Shown piece by piece: positions 45,865 to 53,559 of a DNA stretch of 64,000 nt (its first letter is position 1; the number at the start of each line of letters is the position of its first letter). Under the pieces are notes generated by a model that was not told the DNA's origin, made no database searches, and saw only the letters and a program-made list of their open reading frames with translations. The position numbers and the translations under genes are program-made. The stretch is from Alteromonadaceae bacterium (GTDB taxonomy: Bacteria; Pseudomonadota; Gammaproteobacteria; Enterobacterales; Alteromonadaceae), in assembly GCA_014872785.1 (NCBI GenBank), contig WKFJ01000056.1, forward strand, positions 18,794 to 82,793. Reading direction: 5' to 3'.

Positions 45865-46167
45865 TTACTGTTGGTTAGTAAGTCGTTCTAGATAACGCTT
45901 TTTAACTCTTGTGGTTTGGAAGATAAGCTCGCAATGGTCGTAATCAAGATGGTCTGGGTTAGCACCAGAACCGCCTTCATTGCACATCTTATTAAGAGAC
46001 TCCAACGCTTTAATTTCCCGTCTTAAACATTGTTCCTCTGACATATCACCGCAATCTACAGGGACTTTGTATAGAGAATCGTATTTCTCTGCCAAGGTGT
46101 CCATTTGTGCAGCGGCATTAAAAGACAGCATCAATGCGCCTACACCAACCAAAAATATTTTTTTCAT
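45865..46167 (-). CDS. Small exported protein, 100 aa
   Basis: A Sec signal peptide (MKKIFLVGVGALMLSFNAAA) is followed by about 80 helical residues with four cysteines (CGDMSEEQC, CNEGG, HCEL). AGGAGAG precedes the ATG. It is the last gene of the minus-strand set that starts at the XRE regulator. Family unknown. Confidence 0.65.
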   Translation of the reverse strand: MKKIFLVGVGALMLSFNAAAQMDTLAEKYDSLYKVPVDCGDMSEEQCLRREIKALESLNKMCNEGGSGANPDHLDYDHCELIFQTTRVKKRYLERLTNQQ

Positions 46168-46284
46168 AATCTCTCCTGACTCGTTGTTTATGATTGCTTA
46201 ATTGCAACTAAACCCACGATACCATTGGCACTAATTGCCGCTACTTTATGGTAACAGGGATCGTCCCACGTTACACATTTAACA

Positions 46285-46662
46285 TCATGCGCGATTACAA
46301 GGCTCAAACGCATTCATTATATAGAAAGCTAACAGCGTACCAATTGGTGCTTCTTTAAAGTCATCTTGCGTATTTTGAATAAAAATTATAAAACCGGCCA
46401 ATAAATCAGCCACTGGTGTCTCGCGTCTTTCTTGCCAGCAATGAAATTGATAGGTGGCCATTGGATTATTACTTTCGGTTCGGCTTGCTTCGATAGCATT
46501 GAAACCATCCACAACGCCTGACAGGGCGCCAGAAAATACCAACTGACATTCTACGTTGTTGGGCGTACACATCTCTAAAAACATCACACCGGTCATCGGG
46601 CGCTCTTCTGCATATAGAACAGAGGTAAAAAGAAAACTAACGGCTACTAATAATTTTTTCAT
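46285..46662 (-). CDS. Exported protein resembling Rap1a/Tai immunity proteins
   Basis: The signal peptide (MKKLLVAVSFLFTSVLYA) is followed by a mature domain of about 105 aa with Cys, FSGALSGVVDGFNA and HCWQ at the places seen in Rap1a/Tai proteins. Those are periplasmic immunity proteins of type VI effectors. The match is by pattern only. It starts 6 bp after the hydroxylase gene, so the two are co-transcribed. If it is an immunity protein, the small exported peptide at 48359 could be its target (inference). Confidence 0.55.
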   Translation of the reverse strand: MKKLLVAVSFLFTSVLYAEERPMTGVMFLEMCTPNNVECQLVFSGALSGVVDGFNAIEASRTESNNPMATYQFHCWQERRETPVADLLAGFIIFIQNTQDDFKEAPIGTLLAFYIMNAFEPCNRA

Positions 46663-46668
46663 CGTCTT

Positions 46669-47277
46669 TTATTTTTGGTTGTCGGGATGATCACTATGGC
46701 TTTTTAGAATGGGATAATTCGCAAATGCCGCAATGATATACTTATCACAGGATATTGGCGATTTGGCGTAGTGCTGGTGTGTCCAACCCGATGGGAACAT
46801 CAAGATAGAGCCTGCCTTGGGAGTAACGCTCACATTCTGTAGCGGGAAAACGGTCTCACCACCTTCCTCAACATCATTTAAGTACATTACAAAGGAAATG
46901 TAACGTCTTGGGAAATGAGTTAATGCGTCAGCATGTACGTCAAACTGATGGTTCTCAGCTGCGGTATATTTTGCAATGGTTAACTCGTCAAACCGAGAAG
47001 GTTTGGTTAATGGGAGCATCATAGGCACGGCTTCACAGTATGCCTCGTAACACTTAATGATCAGATCCGTAAAAAACTTTGCCATGTTCGGATCTTCTTC
47101 AATTTTAAGTGGCATTTGAAGATACTTGGTTTTGTTATCAGGTAGATACCGAGACTTATCGGTTAGTCCTGCTGTGTGACTAAAGTTTTCAAACACGCGG
47201 ATAAGTGCAGCATAAACCTTTTCCTCTATTGCATCATCGAATTGAATAATGAACTGTTCGTGCTTGGTGACGCGCAT
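46669..47277 (-). CDS. 2OG-Fe(II) oxygenase, prolyl 4-hydroxylase-like (second copy)
   Basis: The 202-aa protein has the iron ligands H115 and D117 (FDVHAD) and H169, and K179 ten residues later for 2-oxoglutarate. YLNDVEEGGETVFP is the typical P4H strand. Such enzymes hydroxylate proline in proteins or peptides. It is similar to the enzyme at 49785-50405, with which it shares that 14-residue motif exactly. A terminator-like hairpin lies between the XRE gene and this gene. Confidence 0.8.
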   Translation of the reverse strand: MRVTKHEQFIIQFDDAIEEKVYAALIRVFENFSHTAGLTDKSRYLPDNKTKYLQMPLKIEEDPNMAKFFTDLIIKCYEAYCEAVPMMLPLTKPSRFDELTIAKYTAAENHQFDVHADALTHFPRRYISFVMYLNDVEEGGETVFPLQNVSVTPKAGSILMFPSGWTHQHYAKSPISCDKYIIAAFANYPILKSHSDHPDNQK

Positions 47278-47291
47278 AATTAGCTCCTGAA

Positions 47292-47330
47292 AAGAAAAAA
47301 ACGGTATTGAGAGTTCAATTACCGTTTTCT
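47292..47330 (-). terminator. Hairpin between XRE gene and hydroxylase, terminator or attenuator
   Basis: On the minus strand AAAACGGTAA-TTGA pairs with TCAA-TACCGTTTT around four bases, followed by seven T. It ends only about 15 bp before the start of the hydroxylase gene, so it sits in that gene's leader and may control read-through. Confidence 0.7.
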
Positions 47331-47382
47331 ATTAAACTGTCTGTAGTGTAACGAAAATCAAATTATCCGCTACTGTCAGGAA

Positions 47383-47721
47383 TTAAGATTTTTGAAACGC
47401 TCTGTAAAGCATCTTTATAGGCTCTTGGCGGAACTTATCGAAGATATCAACGAGTCGTTCACCTCTTGCTTTTGCCTCTCCTTCACTGGCTTGCAGGCAG
47501 ATCTTGTACCACTGGTCGTAATCCGCTTTGCCGATTTGCACATAGCCGTCTTCCCAACGCGTGAGCGTTGATTGGTGTACGCCAAGTTCTTTTGCCATTT
47601 TAGAGGCTTTAATGCCAGCGAGCTCACGCGTTTCCTTAAGCTCTTCACCTAAAAAGCGATACTTGCGCTCTTTCGCTTCCCGATACTTAGCATCTTTTTT
47701 TCCGTCGCTAGAATCAGCCAT
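47383..47721 (-). CDS. XRE-family transcriptional regulator
   Basis: The 112-aa protein has a helix-turn-helix at about residues 27-59 (GIKASKMAKELGVHQSTLTRWEDG), the XRE/Cro-CI fold. The N-terminus is Lys/Asp-rich and the C-terminus helical. It is the only obvious regulator among the genes that share the 16-bp operator. One copy of the operator overlaps the -35 of its own promoter, which fits autorepression, while the other three copies sit upstream of the -35, which fits activation. Confidence 0.8.
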   Translation of the reverse strand: MADSSDGKKDAKYREAKERKYRFLGEELKETRELAGIKASKMAKELGVHQSTLTRWEDGYVQIGKADYDQWYKICLQASEGEAKARGERLVDIFDKFRQEPIKMLYRAFQKS

Positions 47722-47749
47722 TGTTGTTTCCCCCGCGTTAACAATGATG

Positions 47750-47793
47750 AATATAACAAAACCCTCTCTTTATGTAAATCTTGTTTTTGAGAG
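47750..47793 (-). promoter_or_regulatory. Island operator 1 and XRE promoter
   Basis: ATCTTGTTTTTGAGAG at 47778-47793 is the operator. On the minus strand TTTACA (47778-47773), 17 bp, TATATT (47755-47750) form the promoter. The operator touches the -35. Confidence 0.75.
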
Positions 47794-48214
47794 TTTTCAG
47801 TATTTTCATTTTTTGTGAAAATCCTGTATCTATATGAAATATAACAATAAATATCCATCTTATGGCAAGGTTGGATTTCATAAACTATCACAAATGTATA
47901 CCAAAGTATGAAATTTCGGAACGCAAAAGCGATAAAACGATCCTTTTATCGGCTGAAATTTAGAAAAAACAACCCTAATAGCAAAATATTAAAGTGTCCG
48001 CTTAAAAAGCGATCATAAAACAGTCAATAATCGATCAAAGTGCAGCCAAAATATTGACTCAAAACAGGGTAAAGGTCAATTCATTGACGCAAAAAACACT
48101 TGCTAAAATGCGTTGGTTCTTAAATTTACCACTATTGGTATGTTTGTTAAGTGATTGATATTAAACGATATAATTCAATGTTTATTGTTGTTGAAAAAAA
48201 TAACATTAAAAATA
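47794..48214. other. AT-rich gene-free stretch
   Basis: About 420 bp between the XRE promoter and the peptide promoter. I see no credible gene. A 36-codon basic frame at 47908-48018 lacks a ribosome site. The hairpin CGATAAAA loop TTTTATCG near 47930 is the only clear structure. Confidence 0.5.
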
Positions 48215-48265
48215 CTCTTGTTTTTGAGATTTTGTGTTGACTTCAGATCACAAGCTGATTAGGAT
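48215..48265 (+). promoter_or_regulatory. Island operator 2 and peptide promoter
   Basis: Operator CTCTTGTTTTTGAGAT at 48215-48230, 6 bp, TTGACT (48237-48242), 17 bp, TAGGAT (48260-48265). A leader of about 90 nt follows before the peptide start. Confidence 0.8.
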
Positions 48266-48358
48266 GAACTCGTTTCTGGAGATATTTCGTACAAAATAAC
48301 GCGTAAATCTCCTATTTTCGAAAGTTACAGCACAAAGAACGATCCAAAGAGGTAGGTT

Positions 48359-48631
48359 ATGGATATGAAGAAAGTCGCGGCAGCTGGCGCTGCTGTAGTA
48401 GCAGCGGGTGGCGCACAAGCTGACGAAGCAAAGCAGATCAATTTTGAAGCATCTGCCGATCACAAAATTGTATTTGAAGGTGAAACGCAATTGCCAAACA
48501 CCTCTGTTTGTTGTGGTGGTCCTACAGGTCCCGATCCATGGCCAGTTCATACTCACGAACCTTTCACTGAGTCAACTGACCCACAAGACATCGCTGCATT
48601 GCGTACAGAGTTAAAAAGCATCTTTGCATAA
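48359..48631 (+). CDS. Small exported Gly/Pro/Cys peptide, possible modified-peptide precursor
   Basis: The 90-aa product has a short Ala/Gly-rich signal-like start (KKVAAAGAAVVAAGGAQA, cleavage likely near residue 21). A polar stretch follows, then CCGGPTGPDPWPVHTHEP at 51-68, and an acidic helical tail. The GGPTGPDPWP segment is proline-rich with Gly-Pro pairs like those modified by prolyl hydroxylases, and two such enzymes are encoded nearby under the same operator. AGAGG lies 6 bp before ATG; ATG 48365 is an alternative. Precursor status is inference. Confidence 0.7.
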   Translation: MDMKKVAAAGAAVVAAGGAQADEAKQINFEASADHKIVFEGETQLPNTSVCCGGPTGPDPWPVHTHEPFTESTDPQDIAALRTELKSIFA

Positions 48632-48644
48632 TTGGAAGGATGAC

Positions 48645-48672
48645 GAAAAAAGCCGCTTGAAGCGGCTTTTTT
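48645..48672. terminator. Bidirectional rho-independent terminator
   Basis: AAAAAAGCCGCTT pairs with AAGCGGCTTTTTT. It serves the peptide gene and the convergent gene at 48700. Confidence 0.9.
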
Positions 48673-48699
48673 AATGTCTAAAAAATAGGTGGTATTACA

Positions 48700-49005
48700 T
48701 TACGCGGTGATGTTTTCAGCGCGAGTGATTAAGGCGTTGTATAGAAGTATATTGACTGGTACACCTTTTTTTTCACTGATTGAGACAACGTCATTGATTT
48801 GCGCTTTATCAAATGAAAACGTGACGCCGTCATTCTCGCCGGGCGGATAAAGATAATGCGCTTCTTTGTGATCTCTTTCCAAAAATTGTGAGACAATCGT
48901 CATCGTGTAATTGTGGAGGCTTAAACCGTGGGTTTTCGCCTCCTTTTTTATCTCTGTGTGCTGTGTGGTGCTAATTTTCATTACGCGTTGCGTCCGCACA
49001 ATCAT
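48700..49005 (-). CDS. Small protein, possible ribbon-helix-helix regulator
   Basis: The 101-aa product contains MKISTTQHTEIKKEAKTHGL and a following helix, compatible with a ribbon-helix-helix DNA-binding fold. GTG 48999 is better spaced from GGGAG than ATG 49005. It lies 42 bp after the membrane-protein gene on the same strand and may end that operon. Confidence 0.5.
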   Translation of the reverse strand: MIVRTQRVMKISTTQHTEIKKEAKTHGLSLHNYTMTIVSQFLERDHKEAHYLYPPGENDGVTFSFDKAQINDVVSISEKKGVPVNILLYNALITRAENITA

Positions 49006-49047
49006 ACTCCCTTATTATTTATCGTTCTTATGGTAAGTATATTACTC

Positions 49048-49788
49048 TTACTCGTCAATCCTTGTTCGAGAATAGGTGTTGCTTGACTCAGTTCTGGCGT
49101 GAACGGGGCTCGATGTAGGAATATGCTCTACAGATGTATCCGTTCTGCCGCCGCCAGATGGCGTGCTGATGTCTCTGACTGGTAAAAACAGAAATATCGA
49201 AATGTAGCGCATGATTTCTGCTGCCAGATATATCTTCAGGTATGTAAATACCGTTGCTTTCAAATCAGCCTGAGCTTTGATGTATTCAAGTTGGGTCAAA
49301 TCAGCCAGTCCGTACATGACATAAATTGTCCAGACGGTGAGAATGAAAGTAATTGTCCAAAGGAAAAAGTTTATGAAATTATGGATACGATCTACTGGGG
49401 TGACTTCTAAGGTGATATCCCACCCAAACCATGCTCTGCAGCGCTGCATTATTTTGCGTCGATGATAGACGGACAGTAGCATTAACGTACAAAAAATTAA
49501 TTGCGTGATGTTCAGACCGTGCGTGATCATGAAGTAGTCTATCCCGGCGCGTTTCATCGGGCCAAGTACCATACCGCCTGCCATGTGCTCGGTGAATGAT
49601 ATGATTGAAAACATCCCGACCAGGAACTGGTTGTTTAGCGAGCGTCTCAGTTGATACATGACGAACAAGATCATGACGGCATAGACAGACCAAAAGTAAA
49701 GCCGAGTGGTTGCAAAATAGGACGCCGCGACTGTAAATCCTATACAAATCGCGATGACTAACAGATTTTTAATGATGCCAGCGTTCAT
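49048..49788 (-). CDS. Multi-pass membrane protein, 246 aa
   Basis: Five or six hydrophobic helices fill residues 8-205; the last 40 residues are hydrophilic and Ser/Thr-rich. The start codon overlaps the stop of the hydroxylase gene (ATGA), so the two are translationally coupled. No transporter signature is visible. Its place in the hydroxylase/peptide island makes a role in export or membrane anchoring possible (inference). Confidence 0.65.
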   Translation of the reverse strand: MNAGIIKNLLVIAICIGFTVAASYFATTRLYFWSVYAVMILFVMYQLRRSLNNQFLVGMFSIISFTEHMAGGMVLGPMKRAGIDYFMITHGLNITQLIFCTLMLLSVYHRRKIMQRCRAWFGWDITLEVTPVDRIHNFINFFLWTITFILTVWTIYVMYGLADLTQLEYIKAQADLKATVFTYLKIYLAAEIMRYISIFLFLPVRDISTPSGGGRTDTSVEHIPTSSPVHARTESSNTYSRTRIDE

Positions 49789-50405
49789 GAATCGTAACCT
49801 GCTTCTTCAATGGTCGGAAAGATAGGAGGATTCTCAGGAAACCGATAAACTGCAAATGTTGTCAGGACATATTTGTGTTCCGATAACGCCGGATGCGCCA
49901 TGTGAGGATGCGTCCAAAAAGGCGGGAACATCAATGCCTTTCCAGCTTTGGGCTTGATAGTGATATCGTGGTAAGGGAAAACGGTTTCACCGCCTTCTTC
50001 CACGTCATTAAGATAAATGATAAATGCGATGTAGCGATTACAATAATGTTCGACCGAATCATAATGTGGCTCAAACTTATCTTCTGAATTAGCGCGGTAG
50101 CACTTCATCGGAATGTCATGTATCACCTCTGGCATTGCAATCGGTAAAGGGAGCGCTAGCTCTTTATTGTACGCATTTACCAACTCTACCATTTTATCAC
50201 TGAAGACTTTGGCGACGTCGGGCATGGTGCGAATATCTAAATTGATATCCAAATAGCGAGTGGTGTTTTCGCCTTGACCTTTAGTGACGACCTTTGCCAC
50301 TTTATCACCGTGGTTCTCCCACATTTTTATCAGTTGTTGTGCTTTATCCAGATCCCAAGCATCTTCAAACTCAACAATAAAATGACCGTGATTAATCGCT
50401 TTCAA
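49785..50405 (-). CDS. 2OG-Fe(II) oxygenase, prolyl 4-hydroxylase-like (first copy)
   Basis: The start is TTG 50405 behind AGGGG. The 206-aa enzyme has the iron ligands H114 and D116 (FEPHYD) and H168, and K178 ten residues later for 2-oxoglutarate. YLNDVEEGGETVFP is identical in the copy at 46669. Expected reaction: hydroxylation of a peptidyl proline, using O2 and 2-oxoglutarate. It heads an operon with the membrane protein and has island operator 3 in front. Confidence 0.8.
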   Translation of the reverse strand: MKAINHGHFIVEFEDAWDLDKAQQLIKMWENHGDKVAKVVTKGQGENTTRYLDINLDIRTMPDVAKVFSDKMVELVNAYNKELALPLPIAMPEVIHDIPMKCYRANSEDKFEPHYDSVEHYCNRYIAFIIYLNDVEEGGETVFPYHDITIKPKAGKALMFPPFWTHPHMAHPALSEHKYVLTTFAVYRFPENPPIFPTIEEAGYDS

Positions 50406-50439
50406 ATGTAATCGCCCCTACCTGATTATTACTTACTCG

Positions 50440-50490
50440 ATTATACTCATTATCTATTGTCACGCTAGTATAAACTCTCATTTTTGAGAG
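50440..50490 (-). promoter_or_regulatory. Island operator 3 and hydroxylase promoter
   Basis: CTCTCATTTTTGAGAG at 50475-50490 is nearly a perfect palindrome. On the minus strand a 6-bp gap, weak -35 CTAGCG, 17 bp and TATAAT (50445-50440) follow, the same spacing as operators 2 and 4. The plus-strand gene at 50603 is divergent; its own candidate -10 TATAAT is at 50552. Confidence 0.8.
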
Positions 50491-50602
50491 AGGTAAGGCG
50501 CTGTATATCCAGCTTGGCCTTCAAAACCAAGAAATAGCGCCCAATGTGAAATCAAGTATAATCGAACCAAAATAGCGAAAATTCACAAGGTTAGTTCAGT
50601 TG

Positions 50603-51166
50603 ATGAAGATACCAGAACTGGTAAAAGTGGTTGATAGGCGTTCAAAAGTCTTAGCTGAATACTTGCAAGTACGAGATTTGCCACAAGTAAGTTTCGATTT
50701 GGAAAAATCACAGGTGTTTGCTGTAAATCCGCTGACAAAGAGAAATGTTGTGATTCAGTCGCATATCATCGCTATACACGATCCTATTGCCCAGACCTTA
50801 ACATGGAGTTGGGCGGAAACACGCTTGCCTGAAACATTAAGAGTTAATGGGGGTATCATTAAAGAGCACGGGGAGCGTTACGGGTTCCCAGATATGACCA
50901 AGCCCATATTAAATGTAAATCCGAAAAAAACGGATATTGAGCGTATTGCCTATCTTCAGAATTTGACGCTACCCCCGGAAAAAGACACCAATGGGAACGT
51001 GATTTCTGTACCAAAGTTAATGCTAGAAGAACTAATAGCGATGGGCGCATGGGCGCTTCAATCGATGACCGTGTTTAAAATTAAAGTGAACGATAAGTAT
51101 TTGATTGCAGGTTCGTATTACGAATTTGATGAAGGTTTGGAGAAAGCACGATCCGAAACCGACTAA
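50603..51166 (+). CDS. Hypothetical protein, DUF6882-like (tentative)
   Basis: The start is ATG 50603, or TTG 50600. The 187-aa cytoplasmic protein has TLTWSWAETRLPE near residue 72, a tryptophan pattern that recalls DUF6882 proteins, but I cannot confirm the family. It diverges from the hydroxylase gene across operator 3 and overlaps the end of the minus-strand gene at 51163 by 4 bp. Confidence 0.55.
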   Translation: MKIPELVKVVDRRSKVLAEYLQVRDLPQVSFDLEKSQVFAVNPLTKRNVVIQSHIIAIHDPIAQTLTWSWAETRLPETLRVNGGIIKEHGERYGFPDMTKPILNVNPKKTDIERIAYLQNLTLPPEKDTNGNVISVPKLMLEELIAMGAWALQSMTVFKIKVNDKYLIAGSYYEFDEGLEKARSETD

Positions 51167-51402
51167 GCGGTTTCGAATGATGCCCAGCGGCCTTGAACAA
51201 TATTCACCGTATTTTGACGCAGTGGACTGGTTCTCAAGGAAGCTTTTGGTAGAAGATTGATAACTTGCTGCATAACAGGCGTTGAAACAGGTTTGCTTTC
51301 AAACGAAAACGTATTGCAGTCGCATTGAACCGAATAAACCAATGATGCATCCATCGGTAGGATTAGATTGCTGATTTGTTGATTAGTTGACTGCTGTAAC
51401 AT
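51163..51402 (-). CDS. Small hypothetical protein controlled by island operator 4
   Basis: The 79-aa product has no signal peptide; VQCDCNTF carries its only two cysteines. It has a GAGGGG ribosome site and the same operator-promoter spacing as the exported peptide gene, which argues for a real gene of the same system. Family unknown. Confidence 0.6.
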   Translation of the reverse strand: MLQQSTNQQISNLILPMDASLVYSVQCDCNTFSFESKPVSTPVMQQVINLLPKASLRTSPLRQNTVNIVQGRWASFETA

Positions 51403-51445
51403 GGTGACCCCTCAATACCGTTTTGCTATCTCCCAACTGCTGAGA

Positions 51446-51496
51446 ATGATATTTAAGTTGACGCTTAGTTGCAAGAAAAAATCTCAAAAATGAGAG
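51446..51496 (-). promoter_or_regulatory. Island operator 4 and promoter
   Basis: On the minus strand: CTCTCATTTTTGAGAT (51496-51481), 6 bp, TTGCAA (51474-51469), 17 bp, TATCAT (51451-51446). Confidence 0.8.
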
Positions 51497-51625
51497 TTTT
51501 TTATGTGGGGTTTTAGGTATGTTATTGATATATAACAATTATATAAATTTTGGGGTTTGTTATTTTGATGAAATATCGCTTTTCCGCAAATTTTTATTTT
51601 GTTGTAGGTGTCAGTCGGTAAACAA

Positions 51626-52252
51626 TCAATCCTCTTTTTTCTCGTCCAAGGAAGTCAGAATTTGACTTGCCTTGATCAAAGGGTGTTTTGTCATTGCCAC
51701 AGCACCTGCATTTTTCTTTTGGCTCCGACTTCGCTTGGCGCTTGACCAGGCATCTTTAAACAAAGAAACGCACGCCTGTTTAATAATTGCTTTGTCTCTT
51801 GGCGCAAGCCTCATCACCAATGATGTCAACTCTTCGGTTAGTTCAGATGATGGTATCTCGTCAGTGCTGGCAAATTCATGTTTTGCTTGGTCAGTATCCT
51901 CTCGATAAATAGGATTAAATAGCACGCGCAAGACATCTTCAGGAGTAGTGATATCGTCGTAGCCTTTAGCGAAATCGACTAACTGAGCATAGCTTTCATT
52001 AGAAATAGAAATAGTGCGTTTTGAATTTTTACGTCTGTAATTGGCCGAGTGAAAATTAAATCTAAATCGGTTGATCGCATCTTTGTGAATAAAAGCATCG
52101 AGTTTACGCAGCGACTTACTGCTATCGCTAATAAGGGCTTTTAATTCCTCAGACGCCACTGGTGTGCCAGTCCACTCCGTTGTTTCAAGCGAACGATAAA
52201 AGGCATCAAATCGTTCATTGACATATTCTGTCCAAAATGAAGTGTCGCTCAA
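51626..52252 (-). CDS. Hypothetical protein, possible ribbon-helix-helix DNA-binding
   Basis: The 208-aa soluble protein contains KRTISISNESYAQLVDFAKG near residue 80, like the beta-strand plus helix of ribbon-helix-helix proteins. The C-terminal third is Lys/Arg/Ser-rich. No operator of either class is visible upstream. Function unknown. Confidence 0.55.
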   Translation of the reverse strand: MSDTSFWTEYVNERFDAFYRSLETTEWTGTPVASEELKALISDSSKSLRKLDAFIHKDAINRFRFNFHSANYRRKNSKRTISISNESYAQLVDFAKGYDDITTPEDVLRVLFNPIYREDTDQAKHEFASTDEIPSSELTEELTSLVMRLAPRDKAIIKQACVSLFKDAWSSAKRSRSQKKNAGAVAMTKHPLIKASQILTSLDEKKED

Positions 52253-52352
52253 ACCTAACCTATGATTGCGAAAAAATTACTCAACATAAAATTAAGGATA
52301 ATATTTTCTATAATGTTTGAAAAGAGGCGGCGAAACACCGCCTAGAAATAGA

Positions 52353-52712
52353 CTAGTCGTAAGCCTTATTCAACAAGATCAAAGAGAACCCTTTGATGAG
52401 GCGATAAATTGCAAATAGTAATGACCCTACGAGAATAAAATAGCCAATTATAAATACTGATGTGATAAAGCCAACTACGGCAAGAGCAAAGCAGACCCAA
52501 AATGTCTTGATCAGGTTTTTATAGTGCGAATGGAAAATCGTGTTTTCTGCATCACCTTTTTTAACCATTGCCCAAAAGGCACCCACGAACCAAAAGATAC
52601 CCGTAAATATACCTAGCGCCATCATGCCATATGAAATAAGTGCATGAAGCTTTGCGTCTGATTCTGTTTTACTTAATTCATCAGTAGCGGTGTTACTGTC
52701 AATCTCCGACAT
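52353..52712 (-). CDS. Small membrane protein resembling DUF4870
   Basis: ATG 52712 lies 9 bp after GGAG. The 119-aa protein has an acidic N-terminal tail, then three or four hydrophobic segments with GIFWFVGAFWAMVKKGDAENT and HSHYKNLIKTFW, a pattern common to DUF4870-type proteins. Role unknown. Confidence 0.65.
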   Translation of the reverse strand: MSEIDSNTATDELSKTESDAKLHALISYGMMALGIFTGIFWFVGAFWAMVKKGDAENTIFHSHYKNLIKTFWVCFALAVVGFITSVFIIGYFILVGSLLFAIYRLIKGFSLILLNKAYD

Positions 52713-52781
52713 ATATTTTTTCTCCAATCTGTCAATCAAATGTCCAGCTCATGATACGTAATCAAGCACCCAGAAAAGTGC

Positions 52782-52842
52782 GCTAGGTTTAGGTAAAAAC
52801 CGAAGTCTAGAGGAGAAAGTTAAACAAGCTTAACGATAAACT
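52782..52842 (+). promoter_or_regulatory. CTAG-dyad box 7 and promoter
   Basis: CTAG at 52783 and 52807 are 24 bp apart. TAAACT at 52837-52842 starts 26 bp after the second. Confidence 0.75.
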
Positions 52843-52875
52843 GTCTTTCAATAGAGTGATAAACAGGCGTCTAAA

Positions 52876-53046
52876 GTGAAAACATTTTTCTGTTTTATAG
52901 CGCTGATGTTGGCAACAGCCTCGCCATCAGTCATTAATGAACAAGGCAAGGTCGACAAAGAACGTCTGGCCAAAGCGATAACGAGCGGTCTTATTCACGG
53001 TGCGAAAACGGTTAATGTATTTGTTGGTAATCAACGGACTCAGTAA
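52876..53046 (+). CDS. Small exported protein, 56 aa
   Basis: GTG 52876 opens MKTFFCFIALMLATASPS, a signal peptide, then 38 polar residues. No family is recognised. The boxed promoter with exact geometry 34 bp upstream is the main support for a real gene. Confidence 0.6.
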   Translation: MKTFFCFIALMLATASPSVINEQGKVDKERLAKAITSGLIHGAKTVNVFVGNQRTQ

Positions 53047-53221
53047 CCATTTTTCAGTGAGCAGATTTTTAGCGATAAATACGCACAAAATAACTACACA
53101 TTCTCTAGTTACGTAAATAATGATTTACTTAAGTAGAGAATAACTAAATATAACGAAACATATAAATAGAAACATGGGTTTTTATTTATCTGGTTATTAT
53201 CATTGTCAAATAGAATGTAAA

Positions 53222-53256
53222 AATGTTTCGTCATATAAAAATGATGATGAAACATT
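53222..53256. repeat. Inverted repeat
   Basis: AATGTTTCGTCAT faces ATGATGAAACATT across 9 bp (12 of 13 complementary). It lies just upstream of the coiled-coil ORF and could be an operator or leader hairpin. Confidence 0.5.
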
Positions 53257-53279
53257 TATTGTGAAAAAAGGTTTGGTTG

Positions 53280-53489
53280 ATGGATATCGTTTTTACGAAA
53301 CAAATTGCTGAGCTTGAGCGTGAACTTAGGTTAAAGCAGCAAGAGTGTGACTCGTTAAAGTCAGACTTGGAAATTGTAAAACAAGAAAACAAGCAACTGA
53401 GAGTCCGACTGGGCGATTGTGCAAACGTGGATGGTTTTATTGGTAGTTCCAGATCGTCTTATATCTTAAATTCCGTTGCACACAACTAA
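53280..53489 (+). CDS. Small coiled-coil protein, 69 aa
   Basis: ATG 53280 follows AAAAAGG. Residues 5-45 are a Leu/Glu/Lys heptad region (IAELERELRLKQQECDSLKS) predicted to form a coiled coil. Function unknown. It lies upstream of the frameshifted ORF and the Cas12-like gene. Confidence 0.55.
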   Translation: MDIVFTKQIAELERELRLKQQECDSLKSDLEIVKQENKQLRVRLGDCANVDGFIGSSRSSYILNSVAHN

Positions 53490-53559
53490 CCGTAGGACAA
53501 AGCCAATACGATGTTAGCTGTTGCCAAGTAATCTTCCGAAATCCGATTAGGAGCATTTG

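Noticed and set aside
47908..48018. 36-codon basic ORF in the AT-rich gap
   Set aside because: No ribosome site, and a composition expected from AT-rich DNA.
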